A stretch of 64,000 nucleotides of DNA from assembly GCF_009866765.1 (NCBI RefSeq), contig NZ_CP019431.1:5332001-5396000 (forward strand), given 5' to 3'. This DNA is from Pseudomonas sp. S35. GTDB lineage: Bacteria > Pseudomonadota > Gammaproteobacteria > Pseudomonadales > Pseudomonadaceae. The notes below the pieces were generated by a model, which was not told the DNA's origin, ran no database searches, and saw only the letters and a list, made by a program, of their open reading frames with translations. A program made the position numbers and the translations under genes. This document shows, one piece after another, positions 23,425 through 33,298 of the stretch (its first letter is position 1; every line of letters begins with the position of its first letter).

Positions 23425-24894
23425 TTATTTCTTATCGCGGCGTTTCTTGTCGGCCTTCTTGTGGTGAGTCATCAAACGACGCTTCTTGTTCACCTGACGG
23501 TCCGTCAACGTGTTCTTGTTGCCTTCGTATGGGTTCTCGCCACCCTTGAACTCGATACGGATCGGCGTACCGACCAGTTTCAAGACACGACGGTAGGTGT
23601 TTTCCAGGTAACGCACATAGGACTTGGGCACCTTCTCGATCTGGTTACCGTGGATCACGATAATCGGCGGGTTGGCACCACCCAAGTGGGCGTAACGCAG
23701 TTTGATCCGGCGGTTGTTGACCATCGGCGGCGCATGCTCGCCCACCGCGTCTTCCAGGATCTGGGTGAGGCGGTTGGTCGGCCAGCGGGTAACGGCGGAC
23801 TTGAACGAGTTCTGGACGGAAGCGTAGAGGTTGCCCACGCCGGTGCCGTGCAGTGCCGAGATAAAGTGGATATCGGCGAACTCGACGAAGAACAGCCGAC
23901 GTTGCAGCTCGATCTTGACGAAATCGCGCTCGCTCGGCGTCATGCCGTCCCACTTGTTGATCGCGATCACCAGTGCCCGACCCGCTTCCAGGGCAAAACC
24001 CAGCAGGTTGAGGTCGTGGTCTACCACGCCTTCGCGGGCGTCCATCACGAAGATCACCACGTTGGCGTCTTTGATCGCTTGCAGGGTTTTCACCACGGAG
24101 AACTTTTCAACTTCTTCGTGGATCTTGCCGCGCTTGCGCACACCAGCGGTGTCGATCAGCGTGTACTTCTCGTCGTTACGCTCGAACGGGATGTAGATAC
24201 TGTCGCGGGTGGTGCCGGGCTGGTCGTACACGATAACCCGGTCTTCACCGAGCATACGGTTGACCAGGGTGGACTTGCCAACGTTGGGACGGCCGATGAT
24301 GGCGATCTTGATACCGTCTTTTTCACTCGGGCCAGGAATGCGCTTGGCTTCCTCACCTTCGGCAACGATCTCCTCGATGCCTTCTTCTTCCTCAGCGTCA
24401 TCCTTCGGGAAGTCGCGCAGGGCGATTTCCAGCATCTGGGTGATGCCGCGACCGTGGGCACCGGCGACCGGGATCGCATCGCCCAGGCCCATCGGGCTGA
24501 ATTCGGCGCGGGCCGCTTCAGGATCGATGTTATCGATCTTGTTGGCGACCAGATAGGAACGCTTGTTGCGCTTGCGCAGGTGCTCGCCGATCATCTGGTC
24601 GGCAGCGGTGTAGCCTGCGCGGGCGTCCACCAGGAACAACACGACATCGGCTTCTTCAATGGCCAGCAGCGACTGCTCGGCCATTTTTTCGTCCATGCCA
24701 TGCTCGTCACCGGAGATACCACCGGTGTCGACAATAATATAGGAGCGCCCTTGCCACTTTGCCTCACCGTATTGGCGATCACGGGTCAGACCGGACAAGT
24801 CGCCGACAATGGCGTCGCGAGTCCTGGTCAGGCGGTTGAACAAGGTGGACTTGCCGACGTTAGGTCGGCCCACCAGGGCGATTACGGGAACCAT
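23425..24894 (-). CDS. der: Ribosome biogenesis GTPase Der (EngA)
   Basis: A 489-aa essential GTPase acting in 50S assembly. It has two G domains in tandem: first P-loop GRPNVGKST (residues 8-16) with DTGG and NKID, second [14 protein letters not shown] (near residue 200) with DTAG and NKWD, then the KH-like C-terminal domain and a Lys/Arg-rich tail ([20 protein letters not shown]). The start at 24894 ([12 protein letters not shown]) is the conserved one; an ATG 4 codons upstream is less likely. Downstream of bamB, separated by a terminator. Confidence 0.97.
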   Translation of the reverse strand: MVPVIALVGRPNVGKSTLFNRLTRTRDAIVGDLSGLTRDRQYGEAKWQGRSYIIVDTGGISGDEHGMDEKMAEQSLLAIEEADVVLFLVDARAGYTAADQMIGEHLRKRNKRSYLVANKIDNIDPEAARAEFSPMGLGDAIPVAGAHGRGITQMLEIALRDFPKDDAEEEEGIEEIVAEGEEAKRIPGPSEKDGIKIAIIGRPNVGKSTLVNRMLGEDRVIVYDQPGTTRDSIYIPFERNDEKYTLIDTAGVRKRGKIHEEVEKFSVVKTLQAIKDANVVIFVMDAREGVVDHDLNLLGFALEAGRALVIAINKWDGMTPSERDFVKIELQRRLFFVEFADIHFISALHGTGVGNLYASVQNSFKSAVTRWPTNRLTQILEDAVGEHAPPMVNNRRIKLRYAHLGGANPPIIVIHGNQIEKVPKSYVRYLENTYRRVLKLVGTPIRIEFKGGENPYEGNKNTLTDRQVNKKRRLMTHHKKADKKRRDKK

Positions 24895-24920
24895 GCGGCT
24901 CTCCACTTCGTTATTTCAGA

Positions 24921-24951
24921 AAATACAAAAGCCGCTGCAGGGCAGCGGCTG
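24921..24951 (-). terminator. bamB-der intercistronic terminator
   Basis: On the minus strand AGCCGCTGC and GCAGCGGCT form a 9-bp stem followed by TTTTGTATTTT, just before der. A second GC-rich stem (GCCCCGC/GCGGGGC near 24982-24998) precedes it. Readthrough would be needed for der to be cotranscribed with bamB. Confidence 0.75.
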
Positions 24952-25028
24952 GTGCTCGGGGCAGCATCGTCAGATGCCGCATGCCCCGCCGAAGCGGGGC
25001 CGCCTGGGTGTTACCCCAAGCATAGTTC

Positions 25029-26180
25029 TTACTTGATGGTCAGGGCTTCCAGCTTGCCGCTGTTGCCATACACATAAAGCATGTTACCCACCACCAGCGG
25101 ACGCGCACGCAGGCCGTCGCTGTCGATACGCTCACGACCTACAAAGCGACCGTCCACCTGGCTCAGCAGGTGCAGGTAGCCTTCGAAGTCGCCGACGGCT
25201 ACGTAGCTGGAGAAGACTTCCGGTGCCGACAGCTGACGGCGAGCCAGGGAATCGTTGCTCCACAACGCGGTGGTGGAACGCTCGTCGACACTTTCAACGG
25301 TGCCGGACGCCAGGCTGACATAGACGCTGCCAAACCCTTGGGCGACACCGGCGTAACTGGAAGCATCACGCTGCCAGTTGACGCGACCGGTTTGCAGGTC
25401 CAGTGCAGCTACGCGGCCCTGGTAGGTGGCAACGTAGAGGGTTTCACCCGACAGCAGCAAGCCACCGTCGATATCCACGACGCGATCCAGTTCGGAACGA
25501 CCTTGCGGGATGGCCACACGGGTCTCCCAGGCCGGCACGCCGTTCTGGGTGTCCAGGGCGACTACTTTACCGGTCGACAGCCCTGCAACGGCCAGATTGT
25601 TGGTCACAACCGGACCACTGGTACCGCGCAGGGTCAACACCGCAGGGGTGCTGTCGTACAACCAGCGCTGGTTGCCGGTAGCGGCATCCAGACCGATGAC
25701 ACGGTCATCCTGGGTTTGCACCACGACGATATCGCCGTTGGTGGCAGGCGGCGCGAGGACTTCACTGGTCACGCGAGCGCGCCATTTCTCTTCACCGGTG
25801 CTGGAATCCAGGGCAACCACTTCGCCCTTCAGCGTGCCGACCATCACCAGGCCGTAACCCACGCCTACAGCGCCGGACACGGGCAACTCGAGGTCTTTCT
25901 TCCACTTGACGTCGCCGTTCATGCGATCCATGGAGATCACCACGCCGGTCACGTCAGCGGCCACAATGTTGTCACCGTCGATTGCCGGTACCAACATGTT
26001 GTAGGTTTCGCCCTGACCGTCACCGATGGAGCGACTCCACTGCTTTTGCAGAACGACTTCTTCCTTGAAGCTGGTCAGCTCGGCCGGAGGCAGTTCTTTT
26101 TTACTGTTGCTGCTGCAACCCGCGGCCAGAACGGCCAGAGCCAGCAATGCTGCATGTTTCCAACGGATCACGTCACGCAT
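25029..26180 (-). CDS. bamB: Outer membrane protein assembly factor BamB
   Basis: A 383-aa lipoprotein of the BAM complex that inserts beta-barrels into the outer membrane. The signal sequence ends in the lipobox LAAGC (about residue 21). The rest is PQQ-like beta-propeller repeats (for example DSSTGEEKWRARV, DAATGNQRWLYDS, DLQTGRVNWQRD). The frame opens to 26270 but MRDVIRWKHAALLALAVLAA at 26180 fits. Overlaps the end of yfgM by 8 bp, so the two are coupled. Confidence 0.95.
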   Translation of the reverse strand: MRDVIRWKHAALLALAVLAAGCSSNSKKELPPAELTSFKEEVVLQKQWSRSIGDGQGETYNMLVPAIDGDNIVAADVTGVVISMDRMNGDVKWKKDLELPVSGAVGVGYGLVMVGTLKGEVVALDSSTGEEKWRARVTSEVLAPPATNGDIVVVQTQDDRVIGLDAATGNQRWLYDSTPAVLTLRGTSGPVVTNNLAVAGLSTGKVVALDTQNGVPAWETRVAIPQGRSELDRVVDIDGGLLLSGETLYVATYQGRVAALDLQTGRVNWQRDASSYAGVAQGFGSVYVSLASGTVESVDERSTTALWSNDSLARRQLSAPEVFSSYVAVGDFEGYLHLLSQVDGRFVGRERIDSDGLRARPLVVGNMLYVYGNSGKLEALTIK

Positions 26181-26814
26181 CCCCTTTGGCCAAGTCGTCG
26201 AGCTTGATTTGTAAGCCACCGACCGCCGCTTCATCAGACAGCGCCGCCTTGGCTTTCTTGTACGCAGCATTGGCTTCGTCGGTACGACCCAATTGGACCA
26301 ACAGGTCGCCCTTGAGCTCTTCGCGAGTGGCTACAAATGCCTTGTCCGCATCGCCGTCGAGCAGTTTGAGTGCTTCGTCGGCCTTGTTCTGAGCCGCCAA
26401 AACCTGGGCCAGGCGCTGACGTGCGATTTCACCCAGGGTCGGGTTGGTCGGCTTGTCGGCGATTGCCTTCAGCTCTGCAGCAGCGTCATCCAGCTTACCG
26501 GTGTCGACCGCAACTTTCGCGACGAACAGGCTGCCGTATTGGGCGTACGTGCTACCGCCGAATTCGTTTTTCAACTTGCCGGCCAGGTCGGCAACCTGCG
26601 CTGGATCAGGCTTGCCGTCTGGCGTCAGAGTAGTTTCCAGCAGTTGCTGGTAAACGATCGAGGCGCCTTGGGATTGGTTGGCCTGATACTTGGTCCAGGC
26701 TTGCCAGCCGAACACCACCACTAAAGCCAGCAGGCCGCCAGTAACCAGGGGCTTGCCGTTACGCTGCCACCAGTCCTTGAACTCAGCCAGTTGATCATCA
26801 TCAGAACTCGACAC
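26173..26814 (-). CDS. yfgM: YfgM-family tetratricopeptide protein (SecYEG-associated)
   Basis: A 213-aa single-pass membrane protein. The N-terminus SSSDDDQLAEFKDWWQRNGK is typical; one transmembrane helix (about 25-42, VTGGLLALVVVFGWQAW) precedes a periplasmic TPR-like helical domain. YfgM binds the Sec translocon and periplasmic chaperones. It is in the conserved order hisS-yfgM-bamB-der, with an overlap into bamB. Confidence 0.9.
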   Translation of the reverse strand: MSSSDDDQLAEFKDWWQRNGKPLVTGGLLALVVVFGWQAWTKYQANQSQGASIVYQQLLETTLTPDGKPDPAQVADLAGKLKNEFGGSTYAQYGSLFVAKVAVDTGKLDDAAAELKAIADKPTNPTLGEIARQRLAQVLAAQNKADEALKLLDGDADKAFVATREELKGDLLVQLGRTDEANAAYKKAKAALSDEAAVGGLQIKLDDLAKGDA

Positions 26815-26856
26815 CCCAATACTCCTTAAATCGCTAAATTCGGCTGTTCGACAGCT

Positions 26857-28146
26857 TCAACCCTGCACGACGCAGGTGGCCAAGTGCGCAGCGAGCGCAT
26901 CAAAGGCAATGTTCTGTTGCTCGCCCTGGCCACGCAGGGGTTTGAAACCTATCACTTGCTGGGCCAATTCGTCATCGCCGAGGATCAGTGCATACAGCGC
27001 ACCGCTCTTGTCGGCCTTCTTGAACTGGCTCTTGAAGCTACCGGCGCCAGCATTGATCTGCAGGCGCAGGTTTGGCAGTTGGTCACGCACTTTTTCGCTC
27101 AAGGCCAGGGCCGCCAATTCGGCTGCCTCGCCAAAGGCGCAAAGGTACACATCCACCTGACGAGAGATTTCTTCCGGAACCTGTTCCAGGGTTTCCAGCA
27201 GCAGGATCAGCCGCTCGATACCCATAGCGAAACCTACACCGGTGGTCGGCTTGCCGCCCATCTGCTCGACCAGGCCGTCGTAACGGCCACCGGCGCACAC
27301 AGTGCCCTGGGCGCCGAGCTTGTCGGTGACCCACTCGAACACTGTCTTGCTGTAGTAATCGAGGCCGCGCACCAACTTCGGGTTGATCACGTAGGGAATG
27401 CCGGCGGCGTCCAAGCGAGCCTTGAGGCCCTCAAAGTGCGTGCGCGATTCATCGTCCAAGTAGTCGGCCATTTTCGGCGCGTCGACCAGTACGGCCTGAG
27501 TGTCGGCGTTCTTGGTATCCAGTACGCGCAATGGGTTGGTTTTCAGACGGCGCTGGCTGTCTTCGTCCAACTTGTCCAGATGAGCCGAGAGGTACTCGAC
27601 CAAGGCCACTTTATAACGGCCACGGGATTCGCTGGTGCCCAGGCTGTTGAGTTCAAGCTTGACTGCATCGCGGATACCCAGCAGGCCCCACAGGCGCCAG
27701 GTCAACACGATCAGCTCGGCGTCGATGTCCGGTCCATCGATGTTGAACACTTCCAGGCCAATCTGGTGGAACTGGCGGTAGCGGCCTTTTTGCGGGCGCT
27801 CGTGGCGGAACATCGGGCCGATGTACCACAGTTTCTGCGGCTGGCCAGCACCGGTGAGGCCATGCTCAAGCACGGCGCGCACGCACGCGGCAGTACCTTC
27901 CGGACGCAGGGTCAGGGAGTCGCCGTTACGGTCTTCAAAGGTGTACATCTCTTTTTCGACGATGTCGGTCACTTCACCGATGGAGCGCTTGAACAGCTCG
28001 GTGAACTCGACGATCGGCATGCGGATCTGCTTGTAACCGTAGTTATCCAGCAGGCGCGCGACAGTATTCTCGAAGTAACGCCACAAGGGCGTCTGCTCCG
28101 GCAGGATGTCGTTCATGCCGCGAATGGCTTGTAGAGACTTGCTCAC
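26857..28146 (-). CDS. hisS: Histidyl-tRNA synthetase
   Basis: A 429-aa class II aminoacyl-tRNA synthetase. It begins [21 protein letters not shown], with the motif 2 region ([26 protein letters not shown]) and the His-specific loop [15 protein letters not shown]. The C-terminal anticodon-binding domain covers about residues 330-429. Full length; situated between ispG and yfgM. Confidence 0.97.
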   Translation of the reverse strand: MSKSLQAIRGMNDILPEQTPLWRYFENTVARLLDNYGYKQIRMPIVEFTELFKRSIGEVTDIVEKEMYTFEDRNGDSLTLRPEGTAACVRAVLEHGLTGAGQPQKLWYIGPMFRHERPQKGRYRQFHQIGLEVFNIDGPDIDAELIVLTWRLWGLLGIRDAVKLELNSLGTSESRGRYKVALVEYLSAHLDKLDEDSQRRLKTNPLRVLDTKNADTQAVLVDAPKMADYLDDESRTHFEGLKARLDAAGIPYVINPKLVRGLDYYSKTVFEWVTDKLGAQGTVCAGGRYDGLVEQMGGKPTTGVGFAMGIERLILLLETLEQVPEEISRQVDVYLCAFGEAAELAALALSEKVRDQLPNLRLQINAGAGSFKSQFKKADKSGALYALILGDDELAQQVIGFKPLRGQGEQQNIAFDALAAHLATCVVQG

Positions 28147-28167
28147 ATCAAATCCTTAAATTCGTTC

Positions 28168-29277
28168 TTAGCCGCGCGCGATCAGCGCTGCGTCAGCGGC
28201 GACCTTTTCGGCCGCTTTCTCGCGGATCAGTCTTTCGAGCTCATCCACCAGATTGTCATTCGTTAACTTCTGCGCCGGCTTGCCGTCGATGTAAATCAGG
28301 TTCGGTGTACCGCCGGTCAAGCCCACATGGGCTTCCTTGGCTTCACCCGGCCCGTTGACCACGCAGCCGATCACCGCAACATCCAGCGGTACCAGCAGGT
28401 CTTCGAGGCGTAACTCCAGGTCGTTCATGGTTTTCACCACGTCGAAGTTCTGCCGCGAGCAACTCGGGCAGGCAATGAAGTTGATGCCACGGGAACGCAA
28501 ACGCAGGGATTTGAGAATGTCGTAGCCGACTTTTACTTCCTCTACCGGGTCTGCCGCCAACGAGATGCGGATAGTATCGCCAATCCCTTCGGCGAGCAGC
28601 ATACCGAGACCCACCGCAGATTTCACTGTGCCTGAGCGCAAACCGCCAGCTTCGGTGATACCCAGGTGCAACGGCTGCACGATTTCCTTGGCCAGCAGGC
28701 GATAGGCTTCTACTGCCATGAACACGTCGGAGGCCTTTACGCTGACCTTGAAGTCCTGGAAATTCAAGCGTTCAAGGTGTTCAACGTGGCGCAGTGCCGA
28801 CTCAACCAGCGCCGCCGGGGTAGGCTCGCCGTATTTCTTTTGGAGGTCTTTTTCCAGGGAACCGGCGTTGACGCCGATGCGGATCGGAATGCCACGATCA
28901 CGGGCAGCATCCACCACAGCGCGCACACGGTCTTCACGACCGATGTTGCCCGGGTTGATACGCAGGCAATCGACGCCCAGTTCGGCTACGCGCAACGCGA
29001 TCTTGTAGTCGAAGTGAATGTCGGCAACCAACGGCACCTTGACCAGTTGCTTGATGCGGCCGAAGGCTTCGGCGGCGTCCATGTCCGGCACCGAAACCCG
29101 AACGATGTCGACGCCGGCGGCTTCCAGACGGTTGATCTGGGCCACGGTGGCGGCTACATCGTTGGTGTCGCTGTTGGTCATGCTCTGTACGGCGATGGGG
29201 GCGTCGCCGCCCACCGGCACCGAGCCGACCCAGATCTTGCGCGATACGCGACGTTTGATTGGAGATTCGCCGTGCAT
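28168..29277 (-). CDS. ispG: (E)-4-hydroxy-3-methylbut-2-enyl-diphosphate synthase
   Basis: A 369-aa iron-sulfur enzyme of the non-mevalonate isoprenoid pathway (GcpE). The [4Fe-4S] ligands lie in [11 protein letters not shown] and in [13 protein letters not shown]. The N-terminal TIM barrel starts [19 protein letters not shown]. Two nt separate it from rodZ upstream, so they are cotranscribed. It depends on iron-sulfur assembly, whose operon lies just upstream in this block. Confidence 0.97.
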   Translation of the reverse strand: MHGESPIKRRVSRKIWVGSVPVGGDAPIAVQSMTNSDTNDVAATVAQINRLEAAGVDIVRVSVPDMDAAEAFGRIKQLVKVPLVADIHFDYKIALRVAELGVDCLRINPGNIGREDRVRAVVDAARDRGIPIRIGVNAGSLEKDLQKKYGEPTPAALVESALRHVEHLERLNFQDFKVSVKASDVFMAVEAYRLLAKEIVQPLHLGITEAGGLRSGTVKSAVGLGMLLAEGIGDTIRISLAADPVEEVKVGYDILKSLRLRSRGINFIACPSCSRQNFDVVKTMNDLELRLEDLLVPLDVAVIGCVVNGPGEAKEAHVGLTGGTPNLIYIDGKPAQKLTNDNLVDELERLIREKAAEKVAADAALIARG

Positions 29278-29279
29278 GA

Positions 29280-30275
29280 CTATTGTCCCAACTTGAGGCG
29301 AGCGGTCTCGCCACTGGTGAACGGCGCCACGTCCACAGGCTGACCGTTGTAGGCCACTTGCGCGCCACGGGCATAGCCCAGACGCAGCGTCAGAGGAGGC
29401 TTGCCGCCTTGGTCGAGCGTATCTCCCTTACGCTTCAGACCGCTAAACAGCACTTTGCCATTGCCATCGGTGACTTGCGTCCAGCAGTCGGCAATGAAGG
29501 TAATTTGCACGCGGCCATCACCAGCAATCAATACCGGCGTGGTGGGCGGTGAAATAGCAGGTACTGCCGGAACAGCTGGGGCAGGAGCCGCTGGTGCAGG
29601 AACTGCCGGCGTATGCGCCTGGGCAACAACGGGGGCGGCCGGTGTTGCAGCTGTTGCCGGAGCAGGCACTGCAGCGTTCGCAGCAGGGGCGGTTTCCGGC
29701 AGAGGCTGTTCGGTAGCGAGCGGGGCTTCGGGCGCGGCTTGGCCTTCGGCAACGGCCTGATCTTCAGGCTCATCCAGCGGATGAATCTGGGTGGTGCCGT
29801 CGGCGCTTTCGACTTCGACGTGCTCCAAGGCGTTGCTGGTCAGATCTTTGGTGCGCTGGGACGTCTGGTCTTGCCACCAGACAAACCCACCGCCGATCAC
29901 CGCGATCAGCAGCAACAAGCTGACAACTCGCAAAATGGTGTGGGAAACCCGCACCGGCTCCTCGATACGACCCAGGCCATGAACACTGCTGCCTTGGGAG
30001 TTGGTACCGGTGAACTGATCGAATTCCTGGACCAGTAGGGCCTGATCGATCCCCAGCAACTTGGCATAGGCACGGATATAACCACGGGCGAATGTATGCC
30101 CAGGCAGTTTATCGAACGCGCCGGCTTCAAGGTTGGCCAGGGACGTAGTGGTCAAATTGAGCTTGAGAGCCACTTCTGCCAGCGACCAACCATTGCTTTC
30201 GCGGGCCTGACGCAAGGTGTCGCCTGGGTTTACGCGATTAGCTGCTACAACTTCCGGGTGCGCCGCTTTCATCAT
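29280..30275 (-). CDS. rodZ: RodZ-like helix-turn-helix membrane protein
   Basis: A 331-aa bitopic protein. Residues about 15-90 form a cytoplasmic Xre-like helix-turn-helix ([20 protein letters not shown]), a transmembrane helix lies near 115-135 ([18 protein letters not shown]), then a long Pro/Ala-rich linker (about 175-240) and a DUF4115 periplasmic domain. RodZ links MreB to the elongasome for rod shape. Its start overlaps the pilF stop (ATGA). The Pro/Ala linker is low complexity and may vary among strains. Confidence 0.9.
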   Translation of the reverse strand: MMKAAHPEVVAANRVNPGDTLRQARESNGWSLAEVALKLNLTTTSLANLEAGAFDKLPGHTFARGYIRAYAKLLGIDQALLVQEFDQFTGTNSQGSSVHGLGRIEEPVRVSHTILRVVSLLLLIAVIGGGFVWWQDQTSQRTKDLTSNALEHVEVESADGTTQIHPLDEPEDQAVAEGQAAPEAPLATEQPLPETAPAANAAVPAPATAATPAAPVVAQAHTPAVPAPAAPAPAVPAVPAISPPTTPVLIAGDGRVQITFIADCWTQVTDGNGKVLFSGLKRKGDTLDQGGKPPLTLRLGYARGAQVAYNGQPVDVAPFTSGETARLKLGQ

Positions 30276-31030
30276 TGCTCCGACAGGTATTGCTGATATT
30301 CCGGCGTACCGGGATAGAGTCGTTCGAGTTGCTGGCCAAAACGTACGGCCGTGTCGAGTTCGTCATGAACTGTCGCCAGGCGCATACCGAGCAATAGACT
30401 ACGTGCATTTTGCCCGCTGAGCAGGCTAAAACGCTCGTAATAGTCACGTGCCGACACATAATGCCTGTCTTCGTAAGACAACTCAGCCATTTCGAGCAAT
30501 GCGCGAGGCTGACGACTGTTCAGGTGCAGGGCTTTTTGCAGTTGCTGGCGAGCGCTGTCGCGCTGGCCGAGGCGCATCGAGGTGACCCCAAGGTTCTCGA
30601 ACACCCGCGAACGCTCTGGGTAGAGGGTGTCCGCAGAGGCTTGCTGGAAATAACGGGAAGCCTGGTCATAACGTTTCTGCTCGAACAGGAAACTGCCATA
30701 GTTGTTCAGCAGCCGAGGGTCGGCAGGACGGGAGGCCAGCGCCTTTTTGAAATACTGATCGGCCAGCTCAGGCTCGGCCTGGGCCTGGAAAACCAGGGCC
30801 AGTGCGGCATTGGCGTCGGCATCATGGCTGTCCAGCTCAAGGGCCTTTTTCAATGGAACCTTGGCTTGTTCGCTCATGCCCTGCTGCAGATAACCCAAAC
30901 CCAGTTGCACGTAGGCAACTCGCGCCTCATCACGGCCTTTACCGGTTTGCAAAGGGCTCTCATGGCCCGATGAAACACAACCGGTCGCAAGACCGGTAAC
31001 CAGCAAGAGCAGCGCAAGGCGCAAGGGCAT
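30272..31030 (-). CDS. pilF: Type IV pilus biogenesis/stability protein PilF (PilW)
   Basis: A 252-aa outer-membrane lipoprotein (signal PLRLALLLLVTGLATGC, Cys18) with about six TPR repeats (for example VAYVQLGLGYLQQGMSEQAK, ADPRLLNNYGSFLFEQKRYD). It is the pilotin that helps the PilQ secretin multimerise. It occupies the Pseudomonas position between rlmN and rodZ and overlaps rodZ by 4 bp. Confidence 0.93.
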   Translation of the reverse strand: MPLRLALLLLVTGLATGCVSSGHESPLQTGKGRDEARVAYVQLGLGYLQQGMSEQAKVPLKKALELDSHDADANAALALVFQAQAEPELADQYFKKALASRPADPRLLNNYGSFLFEQKRYDQASRYFQQASADTLYPERSRVFENLGVTSMRLGQRDSARQQLQKALHLNSRQPRALLEMAELSYEDRHYVSARDYYERFSLLSGQNARSLLLGMRLATVHDELDTAVRFGQQLERLYPGTPEYQQYLSEQ

Positions 31031-31042
31031 AGAGATCCTCTC

Positions 31043-32191
31043 TCAGATTCGATTCACAGCGATCTGCGGCATATCTTCGGCGGCATTCAGTTCACGCACG
31101 GCGATATAACGTTCGCTGCGACGGGTGCGATCCAGCACCTGTCCTACCAATTGACCACAGGCCGCATCAATGTCTTCACCACGGGTGGTACGCACAGTGA
31201 CGTTATAACCGGCCTGGTGCAGTTGATCCTGGAAACGGCGGATGGCGTTGTTGCTCGGCCGCTCGTAGCCAGAATGGGGAAACGGGTTGAACGGGATCAG
31301 GTTGATCTTGCACGGAGTGTTCTTGAGCAACTCGATCATCTCGACCGCGTGCTCGACCTTGTCGTTGATGTCCTTGAGCATGGTGTACTCAATGGTCAGC
31401 ACGCGCTTTTCACCCAAGGTCGCCATATAACGCTGGCAAGATTCGAGCAGCATCTTAAGCGGATACTTCTTGTTGATCGGCACCAATTGGTTACGCAATG
31501 CGTCATTGGGTGCATGCAGCGACAACGCCAGGGAGACGTCGATGTGCTTGGCCAGCTCATCGATCATCGGTACCACGCCGGAGGTCGACAGGGTCACACG
31601 GCGCTTGGAGATGCCGTAGCCCAGGTCGTCCATCATCAGGTGCATGGCCGCAATGACGTTGTCGAAGTTCAGCAACGGCTCACCCATGCCCATCATCACC
31701 ACGTTGGTGATGGCACGGTCGACGGTCGCCGGGACGCTGCCAAAGGATTTGTTGGCAATCCACACCTGGCCGATGACTTCGGCGGCGGTGAGGTTGCTAT
31801 TGAAGCCTTGCTTGCCGGTGGAGCAGAAACTGCAATCCAGGGCACAGCCTGCCTGGGACGAAACGCACAAAGTGCCGCGTTTGCCCTGGGGAATGTACAC
31901 GGTCTCGACGCAGCTGCCGGACGCCACGCGCACCACCCACTTACGGGTGCCGTCGGTGGAAATGTCCTCGCTGACCACTTCGGGACCACGGACTTCAGCA
32001 ATAGCCTTGAGCTTGTCGCGCAGGGCCTTGCTGACGTTCGTCATGGCGTCGAAATCGTCGACGCCAAAATGGTGAATCCATTTCATTACCTGACCGGCAC
32101 GGAAACGCTTCTCCCCGATTGAGTCGAAGAATTTCTCCATTTCCGGCTGGGTCAGCCCCAGCAGGTTGGTTTTAACAGTCGATGTAGTCAT
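31043..32191 (-). CDS. rlmN: Dual-specificity 23S rRNA/tRNA methyltransferase RlmN
   Basis: A 382-aa radical SAM enzyme methylating C2 of A2503 in 23S rRNA and A37 in some tRNAs. The cluster motif [16 protein letters not shown] is intact and the second catalytic Cys lies near the C-terminus (DIDAACGQL). Normal length. It follows ndk by 29 bp and precedes pilF by 12 bp. Confidence 0.97.
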   Translation of the reverse strand: MTTSTVKTNLLGLTQPEMEKFFDSIGEKRFRAGQVMKWIHHFGVDDFDAMTNVSKALRDKLKAIAEVRGPEVVSEDISTDGTRKWVVRVASGSCVETVYIPQGKRGTLCVSSQAGCALDCSFCSTGKQGFNSNLTAAEVIGQVWIANKSFGSVPATVDRAITNVVMMGMGEPLLNFDNVIAAMHLMMDDLGYGISKRRVTLSTSGVVPMIDELAKHIDVSLALSLHAPNDALRNQLVPINKKYPLKMLLESCQRYMATLGEKRVLTIEYTMLKDINDKVEHAVEMIELLKNTPCKINLIPFNPFPHSGYERPSNNAIRRFQDQLHQAGYNVTVRTTRGEDIDAACGQLVGQVLDRTRRSERYIAVRELNAAEDMPQIAVNRI

Positions 32192-32220
32192 GGATTCACC
32201 CTCACTCTTTAAGCCAATGC

Positions 32221-32646
32221 TTAGCGAGCGGTTACTTCAGTAGCAGCGAAAAAGTACGAGATTTCGCGAGCAGCGGCAGCTTCGGAGTCCGAGCCGTGTA
32301 CAGCGTTGGCGTCGATGGATTCAGCGAAGTCAGCACGGATGGTGCCGGCAGCAGCTTCTTTAGGGTTGGTAGCGCCCATCAGCTCACGGTTCAGAGCGAT
32401 AGCGTTTTCGCCTTCCAGAACCTGAACAACAACAGGACCGGAGATCATGAAGGCAACCAGGTCGCCGAAGAAGCCACGAGCGCTGTGCTCAGCGTAGAAG
32501 CCTTCAGCTTCAGCCTTGGACAGTTGCTTGAGTTTCGAAGCTACAACCTTCAGGCCGGCTTTTTCGAAACGAGTGGTGATCTCGCCGATGACGTTTTTTG
32601 CAACAGCGTCAGGCTTGATGATGGAGAAAGTACGTTGAACAGCCAT
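32221..32646 (-). CDS. ndk: Nucleoside diphosphate kinase
   Basis: A 141-aa enzyme transferring the gamma phosphate among nucleotides. The N-terminus [17 protein letters not shown] and active His in [12 protein letters not shown] are intact. Located between the isc operon and rlmN; the terminator just upstream suggests its own promoter. Confidence 0.98.
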   Translation of the reverse strand: MAVQRTFSIIKPDAVAKNVIGEITTRFEKAGLKVVASKLKQLSKAEAEGFYAEHSARGFFGDLVAFMISGPVVVQVLEGENAIALNRELMGATNPKEAAAGTIRADFAESIDANAVHGSDSEAAAAREISYFFAATEVTAR

Positions 32647-32670
32647 GGTGTAACTCCAGAAACGGTAATT

Positions 32671-32706
32671 TACGAAAAATTAAACCCGCGAATTATACGC
32701 GGGTTA
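32671..32706 (-). terminator. isc operon terminator
   Basis: On the minus strand AACCCGCG and CGCGGGTT pair around TATAATT, followed by TAATTTTTCG. It lies between iscX and ndk and should end the isc transcript. Confidence 0.8.
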
Positions 32707-32738
32707 TTGGGTATTGCCTAACTGCGTAAAAAGGCGGC

Positions 32739-32939
32739 TCAGTCTGCTTCTTCGATCCACAGGCCTTGAATCGCCTCCAGGACCTTCTCGCCACCCCGAT
32801 CAGGGATGTCATCGAAGTCCGGCAGCGCCATCACCAGATTGCGCAGCTTGACGAAGTTGACAGTCAGAGGATTGACCTCAGGATGAGCTTCAGCAAGTTG
32901 TATAGCGATTTCTTGTACATCAACCCATTTCAGGCTCAT
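32739..32939 (-). CDS. iscX: Fe-S assembly protein IscX
   Basis: A 66-aa acidic protein that binds IscS and may deliver iron or regulate the desulfurase. The motif DVQEIAIQLAEAHPEVNPLTV and end ILGLWIEEAD-like (IQGLWIEEAD) are characteristic. The frame opens at 32957 but MSLKWVDVQEI at 32939 is the conserved start. Last gene of the isc operon. Confidence 0.95.
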   Translation of the reverse strand: MSLKWVDVQEIAIQLAEAHPEVNPLTVNFVKLRNLVMALPDFDDIPDRGGEKVLEAIQGLWIEEAD

Positions 32940-32953
32940 GACAGTTCCTTGAA

Positions 32954-33295
32954 TCAATGCGGCGCTTCGGCCGCATGGTTGAGCGAATACTTCGGAATTT
33001 CGACGGTGATGTCCTCAGTCCCGACCTTTGCCTGACAGCTTAGACGCGAATGCGCCTCCAGGCCCCAGGCACGATCAAGAAAGTCCTCTTCCAGCTCGTC
33101 CGCTTCTTCCAGGGTGTTGAACCCCTCGCGAATGATGCAGTGGCAGGTGGTGCAGGCGCACACACCGCCGCAGGCGCTTTCGATCTCGATGTGGTTGTCA
33201 TGGGCAACTTCGAGAATGGACTTGCCGGTCTCAGCCTCCACGACCATACCGTCCGGGCAGTGCTCGGCGTGTGGCAGAAAAATGACCTGCGGCAT
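32954..33295 (-). CDS. fdx: 2Fe-2S ferredoxin of the isc operon
   Basis: A 113-aa adrenodoxin-type ferredoxin providing electrons to cluster assembly. The Cys ligands occur in SACGGVCACTTCHC, and a further Cys lies in RLSCQAKV. Four nt after hscA. Usual length. Confidence 0.96.
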   Translation of the reverse strand: MPQVIFLPHAEHCPDGMVVEAETGKSILEVAHDNHIEIESACGGVCACTTCHCIIREGFNTLEEADELEEDFLDRAWGLEAHSRLSCQAKVGTEDITVEIPKYSLNHAAEAPH

Positions 33296-33298
33296 TAA

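Noticed and set aside
23413..25077. 554-aa plus-strand frame opposite der
   Set aside because: Shadow of der; no recognised motif or ribosome site.
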